A stretch of DNA of 64,000 nt from Hamiltosporidium tvaerminnensis (GCA_022605425.2 CM061246.1:434001-498000); one strand, 5' to 3'. Numbered from the stretch's first letter, positions 20,357 through 34,900 are shown. The notes: generated by a model not told the origin, from the sequence alone. Numbers and translations are program-made.

Positions 20357-21071
20357 GGTGGAGGGAGTATAACCACATGAAAACTTTCTGATTGGCAATG
20401 AGTATGTGAAACGGGTGTGAAGAAGATTTTTTGATGTTTTGATGAAAATAAAACCACAAACATCTTCGGTTGTTATATGGGATTTGTATGAGGAGAAGGT
20501 CTATGAAATGGCGAAAATTTTTACACAAATTTATTTGCAGTTTTTTATGTAACTAGATATCAGACCACTGCTGAAAATCTAATAAATTGCCATGTAAAAG
20601 CATAGAAGCATAGCCTTGCTCACTCAGGTTAGAACAATTGGCGCCTGGGATATATAAAAATAAAACCTTCTAACCCAGGAAAGCTAGGTGCAGGTTAGAC
20701 TTGTTGGTATAGTATGGCATTGCACTGTCTAAGTGGACCTCATGAACATCTTCGAGATATATCTTAGCTAGGAATTATTAGGTTCGGAAAGTTTAGAGTA
20801 AGTGGGAATGCTGCATAGTCTTGGGAGAGCCCAGGGAGCTTCGATCACACACCATTTAACGGACATTATCTAACACCGGAAGACAGCATCCTCTATTAAT
20901 TAGGTTCTGCACACCGTTTAGATGAAGGATTTAGGACCTAGGTATCGCAGAGAGTACTGATAGAGTGCATAAGTAGCAGTTATCTATGTTAAACCTAGAA
21001 CTGCATCAATGTCATGGAAACAAATATAAAAATTGCCACTGTTTTAAAAAGATGTGATACTTTTGAATAAA
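20357..21071 (+). mobile_element. F1 repeat, copy 2
   Basis: A 715-bp copy with perfect 13-bp duplications ATAACTATTTTAG at 20344-20356 and 21072-21084. Starts GGTGGAGGGAGTATAACCAC, ends in GATACTTTTGAATAAA. The best-preserved boundaries of the family. Confidence 0.88.
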
Positions 21072-21084
21072 ATAACTATTTTAG

Positions 21085-22376
21085 AAGTATAATGTTTTAA
21101 ATTTAATTAAAGTTATTTTTTTGTCATTTTTAAGTTTCAAGATAAGGAATAAATCAATTTGTTTATTAATATTTTGTAAAAACACACTTGAATTAATACT
21201 TTACACAAACATTATATGTGGTTTTTTAAAAAATTTTAATTGAATAAGTAAAATTGTGGTTTATATATTTATAAATGAACAATAGAATCAATCAAATCAA
21301 AAAAATAAAACCTGTTTGAATGAATTAGTAATTTATTTCAGTAGTTTCTCATGTTAAATCTGGACGAATAAGAAAGTTATAATTTCCTAATTTAAAAATC
21401 TTTACGACAATAATTCAAAACCCTCTTTATAAGAAATTACAAGGTTTAATAGATTCATTAGTATAAATAAATTAGTAATTGAAGTCTAAATTTAACAAAT
21501 TTTAATTCTTATTTTAATTCATGTCTGTAATATTTAAATAAAATTTAATTTGCCTTTTAAATATTCTTCTAAGTAAATGTTATAAAAATTAATATTTTTT
21601 AATGTTTGTCTGATGTTGTAGTTATAAGTTATTCAAGAAATGAAACCAAAATTTTAAAAATTTGTATTAGATTAACTCAACTCATTTATACAATCATATC
21701 GGAAAAATTAAATGATTTAAAGAGCAAATTCCGATTTATCATAATACTTTGAAAGTATTATAATGCATCTACTTTGTATATTTTGGTTATTAAGTTTAAA
21801 CTAGTATTTTTTTCAAATAACATGGATTAATTATAGAATACGCATATATAAATATATCTATCATTTAGATAGCTACTAATTTATTTTTTTTGTCCTTTAT
21901 AATCATAATTTTTCTGCTTTAAAACATTTAAATGATAAAATTAATTCGTAATGAAATTTTTACCATCAAAATATTTTAAATAAAACTATTAAAAAATTTG
22001 TTTTAATTTCCTTTAAATAATAACCTAGTATCATACTTAGTTATATTAAAGAAAATATTATATTATTGGTTGATTATCAAAAATTGATACAGTCAAAGTT
22101 GATATTTGTATCTGTTAATAAGAATTATTAAATCTTTAATATAAACGTAAAAGTCAAAATATAATTCACAATTATTTTTATCACATTTTTTTAATATAAA
22201 ATTATATTAAATGTTTTATATTTTGTTTCTTTTGTTAAATAAGCGTTGTATAAAGATCGAAATCTAAATTAAATCCAACAAATATTGCATTAATATATAA
22301 TAATTAATACAATATTTTAAAATTTATATTTGCTTATCTTTAATTTTGATGAACTTACGCGCGTTAGAAAAAAATA
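21085..22376. other. AT-rich intergenic region
   Basis: About 1.3 kb with nothing recognised before the gene at 22383. Confidence 0.45.
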
Positions 22377-22380
22377 CCCC
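22377..22380 (+). promoter_or_regulatory. CCCC pre-start motif
   Basis: CCCC two bases before the ATG at 22383, in an otherwise C-poor stretch. Confidence 0.5.
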
Positions 22381-22382
22381 AT

Positions 22383-22790
22383 ATGAAAAAAGAAACAAAA
22401 GTAAAAACTATAAAAGCATCTAAATCTAATAAAAAATCAAAGCATACAAGTGATGATGTTACAGACAGTGATTATTCAAAGCTTTCCTGTCTTTCGTCGC
22501 CAAAAAACCATGAATTAAATAATGAATTCAAAATAAATGAACTCAAACACTATGATGATATAGAGATATGTAGTAATAATTGCAATACATTTTTTTACAA
22601 AAATGGAAATCCAGTCAAATTAACTGTACAAGAAATGCAGATTTCATGGCAATTTTTCGATTGGATGAATAAACGAGACAAAATTTATAATACCAACGTA
22701 CCGATATCCTACCCAAAAAAAATAATGACTGAAAATGGTTTAATTCAAAAAAATATGGAACAGGCTAATTTTAGATCCAAAAAAAAATAA
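22383..22790 (+). CDS. Hypothetical protein (135 aa), Lys/Ser-rich N-terminus
   Basis: Not recognised. Residues 1-25 are very basic (possible nuclear localisation or nucleic-acid binding), 25-45 are Ser/Asp-rich, and residues 80-110 contain a hydrophobic/aromatic block (MQISWQFFDWMNKRDK) that looks folded. The C-terminus is basic again (FRSKKK). No signal peptide, membrane segment or full zinc motif; a lone C-x3-C occurs near residues 62-66. The start is supported by CCCC just upstream. Its isolation in non-coding DNA with an intact frame and start motif suggests a real gene. Confidence 0.6.
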   Translation: MKKETKVKTIKASKSNKKSKHTSDDVTDSDYSKLSCLSSPKNHELNNEFKINELKHYDDIEICSNNCNTFFYKNGNPVKLTVQEMQISWQFFDWMNKRDKIYNTNVPISYPKKIMTENGLIQKNMEQANFRSKKK

Positions 22791-23490
22791 AATAGTAGTA
22801 ATATCAATAAAATAAATTTTTTTTATAATAATTTTCAAATTCTAATGTAGATTTATTTTTGGAGTAAAATAGGTAAATTTAATAAATATTGGCACTTAAT
22901 TTTTAGTAGATTTATGACATTTCAAATGATAGATAAATATTTTCCCGCCAAAATCCCCAAAGAAAAAACGAACACAAACTGCAAAAAAAATATTTTTTTA
23001 TATTTTACCTCTAATATTATAAAATTTTCATATCCTGCAATACATTTTAAAATAAAATTTTTTAAGTTCTTTACGAAGTTTTTAATATTCAGTATATATT
23101 AATTTTATTTTAAAATATTTTTTTATTACCAAGCTTAAAATTAAATACATTTTTAACTGTGAAGATCAATAGAGATTACTCAAGTTTTTTTTGAAGTTCG
23201 AGTTTTCTCGCACAACTATTTTTTTTGTAAACAATATAAAATATTCTTTCAGCTATTTACAAAATCTTAAAAAAACTGATTGAATTAAAAGATAGTAAAA
23301 ATGAAATTTTTCTAAAATCTATATAAAAGGAGAAATGTTTAATTGTAAATACGCATTAAATTGTCGAGATTATGCCTATAAGTAATTTAAAATAGTATAA
23401 AAAGTTAATATTAAACTAATATATTAATCGAGATGATTATATTCTCTTTTATAAATAAAGTTATTTAAAAATAGAATTACTAAAGCAATT
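22791..23490. other. AT-rich intergenic region
   Basis: Nothing supportable; a 62-codon frame at 22914-23102 is low-complexity Lys/Phe/Ile and is not called. Confidence 0.4.
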
Positions 23491-24400
23491 CTGTTATATC
23501 CACAATAGAAATATATTCCGTAGAGCAGATGATATGTGTTAACACAGCAATAATTTCACGGTAAGCAGTATGTATTTAGCGACTTGAGGTGAGTAAATGC
23601 TCGGACATGGCTATACCAGACGGAAAATTGAAGTGGTTCGACCCCTACACTTGGTCCTGACAATATATTTAAGTTTAAGTTATCAAAACGAATTAAGAGT
23701 TACTCGGTTTAAGAAACTCTTGAAAATGAGTATACAGAGGTAAGAATATACCCAAGAATAAAAACCAGTGTCGTGATTCGGAATGATAGACCCTATATAT
23801 TTATTCTGGATGAAAAAAATAGGCAAAACTCATTAAAGTAGGAATTATTCACAAGATTTCTTAAAATATTTGAAATTTAAAAAATGAGAAAGTATGAATT
23901 ATTAGAAAATGAATGAATTCTTACTTATAAATGTAGTATAGAGACAATTTTTTATGTGATGACCTAAAACGGTAGTGTGAGAAAATAGAATAATTCATGC
24001 CTCAAAAGAACGTAAATGCTCATGGATGAGATAAATAAAGTAAGCCATAATAGCCAATAAAACACGCAAAACATTTTTTTTGATCGCTGAACAGGACTTA
24101 TGTGGTACCAAATGCGGAAGAGAGCGGGGATAGAGTGTCAACGGATCTTATTAAGAGCCTAGAAGCATTAAGATCCAACACCTCCTTTTAAAGTAAACTA
24201 GTAACGATGAATATGATGATAAACATTTTAAAACAAAAAATAATACACCCTTTTATTCGGATGAAGGAACCACATTAGAGGAACCTAAGATAAGAATAAA
24301 TGAAGATTCGGATATTGAAGCAAAAAAATTAGTGGTTAAATGGTTGGAGGAAATACATTGGAGTGTAAAGAAGGATTCTAACCCAGATTTTTATTAAATA
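23491..24400 (+). mobile_element. Decayed LINE remnant (zinc-finger/endonuclease region to 3' end)
   Basis: Degenerate nucleotide similarity to the LINE from the zinc-finger segment (compare 41690) through the endonuclease motif (ATATATTTATTCTGGATGAA near 23795) to the 3' terminus TAACCCAGA at ~24382. Many indels and stops; about as long as the intact region. Confidence 0.75.
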
Positions 24401-24639
24401 GCCATATCAAAAAGGCATTATTAAATTAATTTAATTATCTAGATTTGTTTCTTGAAATAGCAAAAAGAACTAAATATTTACTACAATGTATCAAACAACA
24501 CAACAAGTACTTTCACTATTTTTTTCCTCGAGAAAAACTCGAAAAATCTAAACAAAAATCGAATATTAAAAACAATTAATTGACCACAATAGTAAACTCT
24601 ATGCATTGAAAAAATAATTAAATATGAGGAAAATTTTCT

Positions 24640-25350
24640 TTATTTTAAAATATCGCATATTTTAAAAAAGTGGCAAGTGTTATCTCTTTTTCATAAATGT
24701 AACGCAGTTCTGGGTTTAACATAAAAAACTACACCATATTACTCCATCGGTACCCCCTGGGATACCTACATCTCATAGTATTTCATCTAAAAAAAGCTGG
24801 ATAAACTGATTAATAGGCGAGAAAGTTGCCGGAATTCATAAATGTCTGTTGCATAGTGTGTTATCACATCGAAGCCCACCATGGGCTCTCTCAAGACCGT
24901 GCGGCATTCCCACTTGCTCGAAACTTTCTGATCCCAATAAAAAAACCGTTAAAATATAGATCTGCGACTTACATGGATTCACCTAGACATTTCAATGTCA
25001 TACCAACTGGTATAACCAGCTACCTGGCTTTGAAGGGTTACATTTTTATATTTCCCGTGGCTAAGTCCTCTAACCCGAATGAGCAGGGCTAGGTTCTATG
25101 CTTTACATGTAAATTACCCACAAGTATGGCTGCAGTCTGTAATCTAATTTCATGAAAAATTACAAAATAGTTTCGAAGAAATAGTTAGGCAATTTTGTAG
25201 ACCTCGTCCTACTCATAGAAACTCCGATGAAAAACTGAAAGCGTAGTGTGGCTTTATTCACACCAAAAATGCAAACAATTTTCTGCCCACAAATTTTGCA
25301 TACTCATTACCAACAGATAGTTTCTTAGTTCTTTGCTTTCCTCCATCTAT
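24640..25350 (-). mobile_element. F1 repeat, copy 3
   Basis: Aligns along its length with the reverse complement of the F1 copies at 20357 and 55743 (shared blocks near 24700-24720, 24790-24850, 24895-24925 and 24960-25050). Boundaries are approximate; no convincing target duplication. Confidence 0.75.
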
Positions 25351-27729
25351 CATAGAAAAGAATAATCATTTTAATGAATAACTATTTTATATTTAAATTT
25401 ATTGTCAGTTGGACTATGGAAAATAAAATAAATGACATAAAACCACAAAAAATCACATTAGTGTGAAATGGAGTGACACTATATTGCAAAAAGGTAGTAT
25501 ATTCTGTTGCTATAAAATTCAAAAAAATATAAAATATAGGTCTATATGATAAGACATTGATTATTCCATGCATCATGATGTTCGACTTAATCTTCTTCAA
25601 TTTGTACTATTGCTAAATATCGATCATCTTATACTTTACTTATGAACATTTTTTAACCGAAAATAACGCACAAAAACTATATTTGAGTCTGTAAGAGTCG
25701 TCTGTAAGAGATAGCCTTGAAATATTTTTTTGAATCTCAAACAAGGGTTTAAATTATTCATAAATGTCTTAAAGAGCATCTGAGAGTACTAAAACACGAA
25801 ATTTTCTGCCTCATTTTCTTTACGCTAAAATTTATACGACTGGAAAGAGAAAATGAAAGCGAGTAAAAACTATATAGGGCACATAGAATCGAAACTTGTT
25901 CCATCATATCATGTTTTTTAAGAAAGTGCACTACATACATAAAAACAGACCGAAATTATTAAGTAAAATCAAAATCTTTTTTGTGAAAGGAATGTAAAGG
26001 AGGTGCTGTGCACCAAGAGGAACCTAAGTTAATCAATGACGGTAAACTTCGAAACCAAAGTAATCGAATATTCGCTTAAATAGCCATAATGATGTTTGAA
26101 GCATAGCGACGTCGCATAAATCATACAACTTTTGCAAACAGCTATGATAATGAAACGTTTAAGAGCCTAGATCAGTATAAAAGAAATAAATAGAAATTTA
26201 AATTTTTTATTATTACTTCAAAAACATCGCCTATATAAGATACACATACTGGATAAACCCATTTATTTAAACAACCGGCTCTTAAAGAACCGTTCTTGAT
26301 TTTAACTTAAAACCAAACAAAAAAACAATCTATAAAAGCATTGGTTTGGAATAATATACCGTTTGTAAAGGTCAAAACATTTAATAAGGGAAAGTAAAAA
26401 GCCATTCAGAAACGATTCATATTTTTGAGCCATCCTGATCGATTTTCCCGTGATTTATCCGAGATTTTGAATCTAAACTAAGGTCAATCGTGATTAGATT
26501 GCGAGTTTTATCCACAAAGCGGAGAACAAAAATGAAGTTCCCCATACGTAATAAATATACATTATTTTATGCTACGAGGATTTCTCGAGTCATGTATCCC
26601 TAATTCGGATGAATTTTAAATACCTTTATGGTTTTTTACTAGGAATGAATTATTATTGATATCTGTTTTTACCGAATTATAAAGCTTAAATTTTTCACAA
26701 ATATTTTATGAGATTATCAAGGCTATTTTTTGAAGGAGAGATACAAATTGTTTGCTTTTGCTGTGTTTAGTTTCTAAATTCTAATGTATGATCTGTAACA
26801 TTCCGATTACAGACATCCGACTTATACATTTTTAGAACTATACTTGTTATATATATAACTAGTATATTCAAGCGATATTGATAACTCAAGGAACCAATTA
26901 AGTGAAAAAAGGGCCTTGTAAGTAAGGTCAAAACAGGCTTTGATAATGTTGCCAAAATAAGCTGTCAAAAAAATAAAATCACATTTTGGATGCCTCAAAA
27001 ATAACAATATTTCGATGTAAGTTGTTTATATGATCAAACGCCTGAATAAATTTTTTGGTTTTTTGATTAAACTTGAAATTTATAAAATCAATCATATAAA
27101 AATGAAACTTTACGTAAAAGAAGAAACTTATAAAATAATGAGTAATTTCGACGATTTTTTTTTAATTTTTCGGTTTTTTTGGATATTAACTCATTAAATT
27201 TAAACTAGAATAAGAAATATTGACCGGTATAGATATAAGCGAAATCGAAATATATACACATAAACTCTTTTTCATAATTATTCAAAATATTCTTGTAGAA
27301 AAAAATGAATGCTGGCTTTAATGACGCTCGAACAAAAACAGTGAAAACCTAGAACTAATAATATTCTTTTGAAGAATTACTTATGTTTTAGATGTTTTGG
27401 GGCCCTAAATATACTTAAGAATATTAAGTGCAACATAGATATTTCGATTTGTGATACTTTTGATTAAGTAATAGACAATCCTATATTAAAAATAAAAAAA
27501 ACCGCCGCTTTATATAATCCCAATTTACCTAATTTCTATAATTAATGAATATGTGATACCATTGTTCCGGTATCATGCAATACTAATTTGACATGAACCG
27601 AATGATTCCCTGAGTTAGATGAGAAGTTCGTGAAGGATGTAGAAAAATGAAATTTATTAAAAACCTAGTTTAAGTAGCCTTTTTATGTCTCGATAAAACT
27701 TATTCGAGAATTTTTTGAATGTTAAATTT
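25351..27729. other. AT-rich region without recognised features
   Basis: 2.4 kb with several 60-75 codon frames that show no domain or codon-level signal. Probably decayed repeat DNA. Confidence 0.4.
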
Positions 27730-28690
27730 CGAAGAAAACTTATACCGAACTCTTGGATTATCCAAAAAACACGGAGAGATACCAACAAGGAGAGCAGCCA
27801 TCCTTAAAGTCAAAAATGATGAACAGTATACCTTGCCCCCATAAAAAACACTTACTAAATTATATATAAGATGGAAAAAGAGAGAAAATGAATTGCACCG
27901 AATGTCTAAATTGATTATTTAAATAACAATATAAGAGCTTAAAAAACGATCAGTGTCATATAATGCCAGAAATAATGATTAACTAGGTTTTAAATATTCT
28001 TTAAAATAGCTTAAAAAAGAGGGGATCGAGCTATGTGATAAATTGGTCTTATTTAGCATTCAGAATAGAACACTATTACGTGGTACAAAAGGAAAAAGTC
28101 AACCGTGGGATTCTGGAAAGTAGATAGAGTATTTTGCAACCATATGTAAAAATGCTTGCTAATAACCATATTAGATCCAATAATAAAATTTTAGGTGGCT
28201 ATTTTTGCCAGAAAGTATAAATTTAAGTTTTCCGAATCGATTAAGGGTCTTTTGTAGAGTAATTTCGGAAAGGGGATATTTGGAAATAAGAATAAACACT
28301 TAAAAAAAAATATTTATGAATTTAAAATAATTTATGATATATATTTATTTAGACAAGAAACCTAATATGATAGCTTCCTTTTGAATCCAAATTATATCTT
28401 AGGATTCTCTTTTGATTTTTAAATCTAAAGAATCAAGGAACCAATATATGTAGATAACGAGCCAAGATTTATTTGTAATAGAGGCTCGAGATGATCTCTT
28501 ATCTTATAACGTTAAATTATATTGTGACAAATAACATGAGATGGTTCTGAATAAGTTAAAATAACAGTAAGAATAGAAAAGCTTATTTTGCCTATTTACT
28601 TAAAAAGACTATTAAAAGAAGTGCTGCTGATGAATAAAGAAATTTAAGTAAAATGTTAGTGTCAATAATAGCAGGAAAAAAACATATGAA
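27730..28690 (+). mobile_element. Decayed LINE remnant of a diverged lineage
   Basis: Starts with a TRRAAILKV-like segment (27790-27825). It continues through a segment like the intact protein's KYKFKSSKRI (CAGAAAGTATAAATTTAAGT ~28210-28235) and the PDIFILDK endonuclease segment (~28335-28365) towards ACATGAGATGG at ~28530. The same order of blocks as in copies A-C, but more diverged and without an open frame. Confidence 0.62.
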
Positions 28691-29674
28691 AATGTAAATC
28701 GAATTGCGGAAACGCACGGATAACCTATATATATACGACATGCATATATCAGCGCTAAAAAGATTTTATTCAACTAAACATATAAATTTATATATTAGAC
28801 TGTAGATAAATGTATCGAAAATAAAGTATATATTCAAATACGATAAGAGAGTCGCAAGCATGTTGTGAGTCAAATAAAAGATAGAAAGCGGTATAATCAA
28901 AACAAAATAATCACGAGAAAATAATTGACAAAGAATAAATCTTATGAATACCTTGATTATAGAATATTCTAATATGATGTTTTTAATATTTGTTTTTTTG
29001 ATGTAGCTTGATTTATAAGCAATATTTTATAGCTCAATTAGCTAACAGCATAATAATTCTGATCGTTAATTTTTGTATAACTAAATTGCGACGTACAACT
29101 AACATCGTTTTAACAAAATGAAGGATATCTTAAAGGTTATTTTAAAGAAATCATGTAACTAACTATTTTCATAGAGTAGATAAAGCTAATTTTGTCCTTT
29201 TTTTAGTATGCTATGCGAATTCTCTAAATAATTTATAAGGCATCTTTAATCCTTTATTTCAAGTATTTTCAAAAAATAAGAAAATTTTTAACAACTAATC
29301 AATATATATAGATCATTTTTTAATCCTAGAACTTATTTTAGAGATTAAGATTTTGCCACTTTGTTGTTATCGAAGAAAAATATTTTGAATATTGCGAAAT
29401 ATATCTAGGGAGAAAACATTTGAATCAAATAAAAAACCAACCTATATTGTTCTTAAAACTTCCCTGAGCATCACAAATTGTAAACAATTTTAATCAGTGT
29501 TGAAACATCGTTAAAACTAATTTATGAACTGCTTTAGAAATAAATTTATATGTTACTGATTGAACAGTATAGAAAGATATAAAAGAAATTTTATGATATG
29601 ATAAGAAAATTATTAACTTATTTGTAATAACTTGATCCCTGTATCAATATGAGAATTTTTTTTTAAAAGAACGT
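28691..29674. other. AT-rich region without recognised features
   Basis: No gene or repeat recognised. Confidence 0.4.
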
Positions 29675-31905
29675 TTGAACTTGTTTATATTTAGTTCATA
29701 TTTATATTTTTTATCGGTTATTGGCAAGAGTGTAATGTTTTATTCTATCGAAAATACTTATATTGGAATGAATTATATGGAAAACGAAGGAGGTATTATT
29801 TTCGAATTTCAATTAAAAAATAATACATTCTAAAATCATTTAAATCGGTCTTTCTTTTACAAAACAAATATCTGAAATGTATTTTAAGAAACGATCAAAT
29901 AAAGTATTATACACCAAATACCATAAAGATTTTCGAGTCGGAAAATTTATTTTAGAATTATCTAAAATTGATGGAAAAAGGACTATCTTTCCACTGGAAA
30001 ATATTTTTTAGGCCAGCTAACTCATAGTTTTCTTCTTAAGTTTGCAAGGTATGCTACAGATGATGATGCCTTCATAAATACTTTATCTTTTTTGAATTCA
30101 TAAATATTTTAACCGTTTTGGGAATTTTAGGATTTAAAAGAACTAGCAAAAATAATACATTTTTTAAATATTTATTAGTGAATAGCATTGTGAATGAGAA
30201 CTTTGATTTTATAAAATTTAAATATTTCTGAATTCTAATGAATATGATTATGATATGTTTAATATGAATTTATAATATCTATATAATGTCTTTCTTAAAT
30301 TTTTGTGCATTGAAAAAACAATTAAATTTACATTTTTGTCGCTTAAAAGCAATAACTTGGTTCGTGATTTCAAAATTATTCAAAACTACCAAGTTTTATT
30401 CGGTATAAAGATAGGTTTTGCAAATCAAGTATTATATTCTTGGAGCCTAATATAATTATACATCTTGAAAAACTTTTGAGAGCAGACTGGGGTAAAAATT
30501 GTTTTTACTTCTTAGTAAATATTGTATATAGATATATTTTGTTAGTATTTACTAAAGAAGAACCAAGCAAAAAAATATTTAATTTGATCAATTTAATTAA
30601 ACCAATTCACCTAAAAAAAATTATTGTAACAGATATGCAGAAGAATAAAACAGGTGTAAAGAATTTATTACTTTTTGGTTACCTTCAGATCACAGAATAT
30701 TTAAAATTAGTTGCAATTCAAATATCGAGGAAATATGTATGATTCTACAGCATAGTGAAAATATAAAAATATTGGTAATAAAAAGCAAAGATGCTTGCTT
30801 TGATATTTTATTTGAACTTAATGAATTTGCGAAAAACCATAAAAATATGTATTTAAAATACAAATGTATTAATTTAATAATGATATGTCAAAAAAATTAT
30901 CTCCTGCAAAATTTGTCAGAAAATTTAATTTCTTACATCAAAAAATTTAATGAATCATTTTTAAATTGTGATTCTTGCTCAATGAGATCATTCGTTCTTT
31001 ACAGAAAAATAAGAACAAGATTAGACAAAAACAATTTTCAGCTTGATAAATATAAAAAAAAAATTTCTGTTCAAATGCTAAAGAAGTTTATGTCACTACA
31101 CCGCAAAATATGTCAATTCAAACCATTCATTCTAAAATGATAAAATATGTTTTTCATATGCAAAGATTACAAGAAATTTTTCTCGAAAATATTATTTTTA
31201 CAAAAATATTAATACAATATATTTTAGAATCTAAGGATTTAATCTCTATAAAAATATAATTCATCTATTCCTTCGGAGTTATGCCATAAATATAAAATTG
31301 TTAATTATACTCTCCGAGATATAACGTTCAAAAATACAATTCTAATTTTAAATATGGATTTTATAAAGTTCATTTCATTGTTTCAAAATCTTATCTTTTT
31401 AAAAATATATGTTAAAACTATTGACCTGGTGTTCAAAAAAATGAGTGTCACCTGCACATCTAAAATATATAAAACTCTTAAACATAAATCTAAATCAAAG
31501 TTGGAATATTTAGAAATTACAATCAATGAAGACATCACTACATCTTTGCCGATATTGTTTGCTTGGTCGCATTTTTTTGATATTTCTAATTTAAAAATTC
31601 TGGTTTTACAATATGTTAAACTCCATGAGAATGACGTATCTGTGATATCAAATTTAAAGAGTTTAAAAGAACTTCATATGTGTTTTTATCAACAGGAAAA
31701 TGAAATTTTCTAAAAAAGGCTGACTAAAATATTAGAAAATAAAATGATAGCACTCTTGGAATTGATTTTAGAACTATTAATCTAACTATATTTGAATATT
31801 CAAATAACTTTAAAAATCTTGAATTGGTTTTTATTCGTTTTAAAAATATTGAAGCACACGATTCTACTTTATTTCATAAAATGAAATTTATTTGTCCCAC
31901 AATAT
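29675..31905 (+). pseudogene. Decayed LRR-family gene
   Basis: A chain of open segments in changing frames. A hydrophobic signal-like start (~29679-29740) is followed by a degraded section, then a 100-codon open stretch beginning near 30443, a 133-codon one at 30739-31140 and a 119-codon one at 31354-31713. A final block runs to about 31905 (FKNLELVFIRFKNIEAHD). The last two show LRR-like spacing (LEYLEITI, LKILVLQYVKL, LKSLKELHMCF). Order and length resemble the LRR pseudogene at 16891-19387. Stop codons and frame changes between segments argue against separate small genes. The 5' limit is inferred and weak. Confidence 0.55.
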
Positions 31906-34900
31906 AATTCTTTTCTGCAAAAACCATTCATTAGTTTCGCTCAAGATAATTAACTTTTTTGAAGAACATAATTTTACTTTTTTAGAAAACTGATTAAGGC
32001 TTTTATGGTTATAAAAACATGTTATGTTCTTATATATACTACTGCAAGAATTTCAATGAAGTATTATCTTAAATATTACAACTATATATTCTGATATTCA
32101 TACATTATTTATATATATCTCTGTTTAATTTTGAATTATTAATTTTTTACAAATTTTTAAATATCAGTATAGTTATATTAAAGATTGGGCTACTATCAAA
32201 AAATCATTAAAAAATTAATTAATGTGTGGAAAAACATCATCATTATTCTTCAATAAATATAAGATCACTTAAACCAAGTTGATATCATTTTATAAGAATA
32301 TTTATGAATAATTTGCACATTCCATATCCGAGTGCCAGAATCCATGAATCATGATCAATTTTTATGACAAAATTGAAATAATAAGGTAAACGTTTTATAT
32401 GGATGAAGCTACTTTGAAATATATTGACCCTTTGGTCTAATTTATAATCCTAAAACAACTAAATATAAACAACTAAGATACCCGATAATGAACAACTTAA
32501 TTCAAAACTATAATACTGTCAATAATAGGATTAGAATTGAGTAAATCAGATATAAAATTTCATGATGCTTAAACCGCCAAAGCATAAAATTGTTTCATAA
32601 ATGCTCTTCTATGATTAGTTATGATCCTAAATTTAATTCTTGTATTTAAATTTAGTTATTTATAACTTACTTCATGTTTCTTATTCGAAGCAGAATAGAT
32701 TTGAATATTGGTAATTACCGTTTACCTCGTATAACAAAACATATTATTTTTGATTCTTCTTTTGTGTTTATCACTTTTTGAATTCATTTTTTGTTTTCTG
32801 CCACTTTGGAAATATTATTAAATTTTATTTCATATTTTTTTGTCATTTTATACATTCCTTCAATATTGTATGTATCTGTACTTACTGGAATATTTATTGG
32901 GTTTAATTTTTTAATCTGACAATAAAATATCAATTACTTATTCAATCAATATTTTTTTAAAGTTCTATTCTCTTTTATTTATAAAAACATAACAAAATGC
33001 GTTGTATTAATATATATTTTCGATTTAATTTGTACATTTTAGTCTGATACGAACTCGGTCATTTTTTGTCATTCATTTTTGTAGCAAACTAAAATTTCAA
33101 ATTTGACATTGGTGAATTATAAAACTAAATCCATAATAACACTGAGATCATTTTCAAATTGTTTTGTTTTTAAACTTTTAGGTATGGCGATATCAATTAG
33201 AAATTAGGATGAGGTTCCAAGTTTCTGAAAAATATCCTTTAAAATATTAAGATAAAATTTTTAATTTACATTGTAAAAAATTTCTATATCAAATTTTGTT
33301 TGGTATTGACTTTTTGGTGATATTTTCACAAAGCGTTAGAAAAATAATAGGACAATTCTTACTTTTAAATGCCAATCGTAAATCTATTAGAAGTAAATCT
33401 TATATTATTTCCCTATTTTTCTATCCAGTATATTATTATTAAAATTATTTGTGCAATGCCATTACATTTCATTAAGAAATAAAGTCTCTTTTGCTATCAA
33501 CTGCCACCATTCAAGACGGAGAGCCTTTTTTTTGATTTATCTATAGCAAGGCTCTGAAATTTTATTGCATCGTCTGGCTATTAACTTTCAAGAACTTGGA
33601 ATTTGTCAATTATAGGATCTCTTAGGTGCCCTGTTTTATAACTCGACTGTCTAAGATTCGTTCAAGATGACTTAGCCATTAGATTCTATTTTTTTGACTT
33701 TGATAACCATACCAGTGTTCATTTAAAACCTTTAAAGTCTTATATAGTTACAAATTTGCGACTCTTTTACTATTTCCTGTTGGTTATATATTATATTTAA
33801 GATTTTATGTTCTCATATGCATAGCATCGCTTAATTGAATTTAGTGAATATCCATGTTCATTGTTGTACATCATTTTAAGTCTAGTATCAATACATATAT
33901 GATTTTTCTTTTTTTACACAAGAATGGAGATTTAAAATTCCTACAAGCCAAATTATGTGTTTTTTTGCTTTGTTTTTTTTAAACACTGTTTTCTATTGGT
34001 TCCCGCTATCTATGAACACATAAAACATAGTATATTCCAATAAAACTACAATTCATGTATGTAATCACAGATTTTTCGTTATTTATCTTCAATATATTTT
34101 GTTTCTAGCTCGAATTTTATGTTTATCAATAAGCTTAATAATTAATTGCTAAACTATACAAAAGTACTACCGAGAAGTATTAGTTTGGCTCGCAAAATTT
34201 CTATCGACTTTTATCGCATCCCTTAAATAAATTATATATAACATGGTATAAAATCCCGTATACAGGACTAACAAACACGCATAATCCTTCATTAAGAATG
34301 ACACTCAAAGCCTTTTCTCTTTAAATGTATATAATCTACTAGTGTTTTACGTTATTTTATTTTTAGTTCCTTAATAATATTTTGGCACAGAAATAACTTT
34401 TCTCATTGCTTTTTACGAATATACAAGATATATTTAATTCTATATTTTTGAAATTCTTCGTGCCCATTTTCATATTCTCTATTATGCGCAACATTCCGAA
34501 AAACCGCTTTTTGCATACTCGAATACTCCTTGAATTTTAGCATCAATACCTAGATTTCTACTTATTGATGTGCAAAATTTGTAAATAACTAGGGATAAAC
34601 ATATATATTTACAAAAACATCGAGCAATAATTTGCAAAAAACATTCTTGTCAAATTATCTAATCTTTTAAATTACAAGCAGCTTTCTGTTTGAGAAGTCT
34701 AGTAATAATATATAAAATTTTATCGAGTAAAAAAACACGGCCAGTAGATTATTTGGCTTAATAATACCCTTATCTTCGTTCTGATTGTAGGAATAATCGT
34801 CACAAGTCAATCAATAGTAGTGGCGGGCTTAGAATCGAGACAATCAGATAATATATAATTCAAAAGACCTCGGAATGACATAAACATATGTTTCTTTTTT

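Noticed and set aside
20331-20528. 65-codon minus-strand frame
   Set aside because: Spans the boundary of F1 copy 2 and is not conserved in the other copies.
22914-23102. 62-codon plus-strand frame after the 135-aa gene
   Set aside because: Low-complexity Lys/Phe/Ile content; no C-rich motif or domain.
24826-25092. 88-codon plus-strand frame
   Set aside because: Lies antisense within F1 copy 3 and is not conserved in the other F1 copies.
24600-25400. Target-site duplication for F1 copy 3
   Set aside because: Candidate flanks match only weakly (a few A/T-rich bases), so no duplication is claimed.
26767-27007. Two overlapping ~61-codon minus-strand frames
   Set aside because: Overlap each other in different frames, with no recognisable content.
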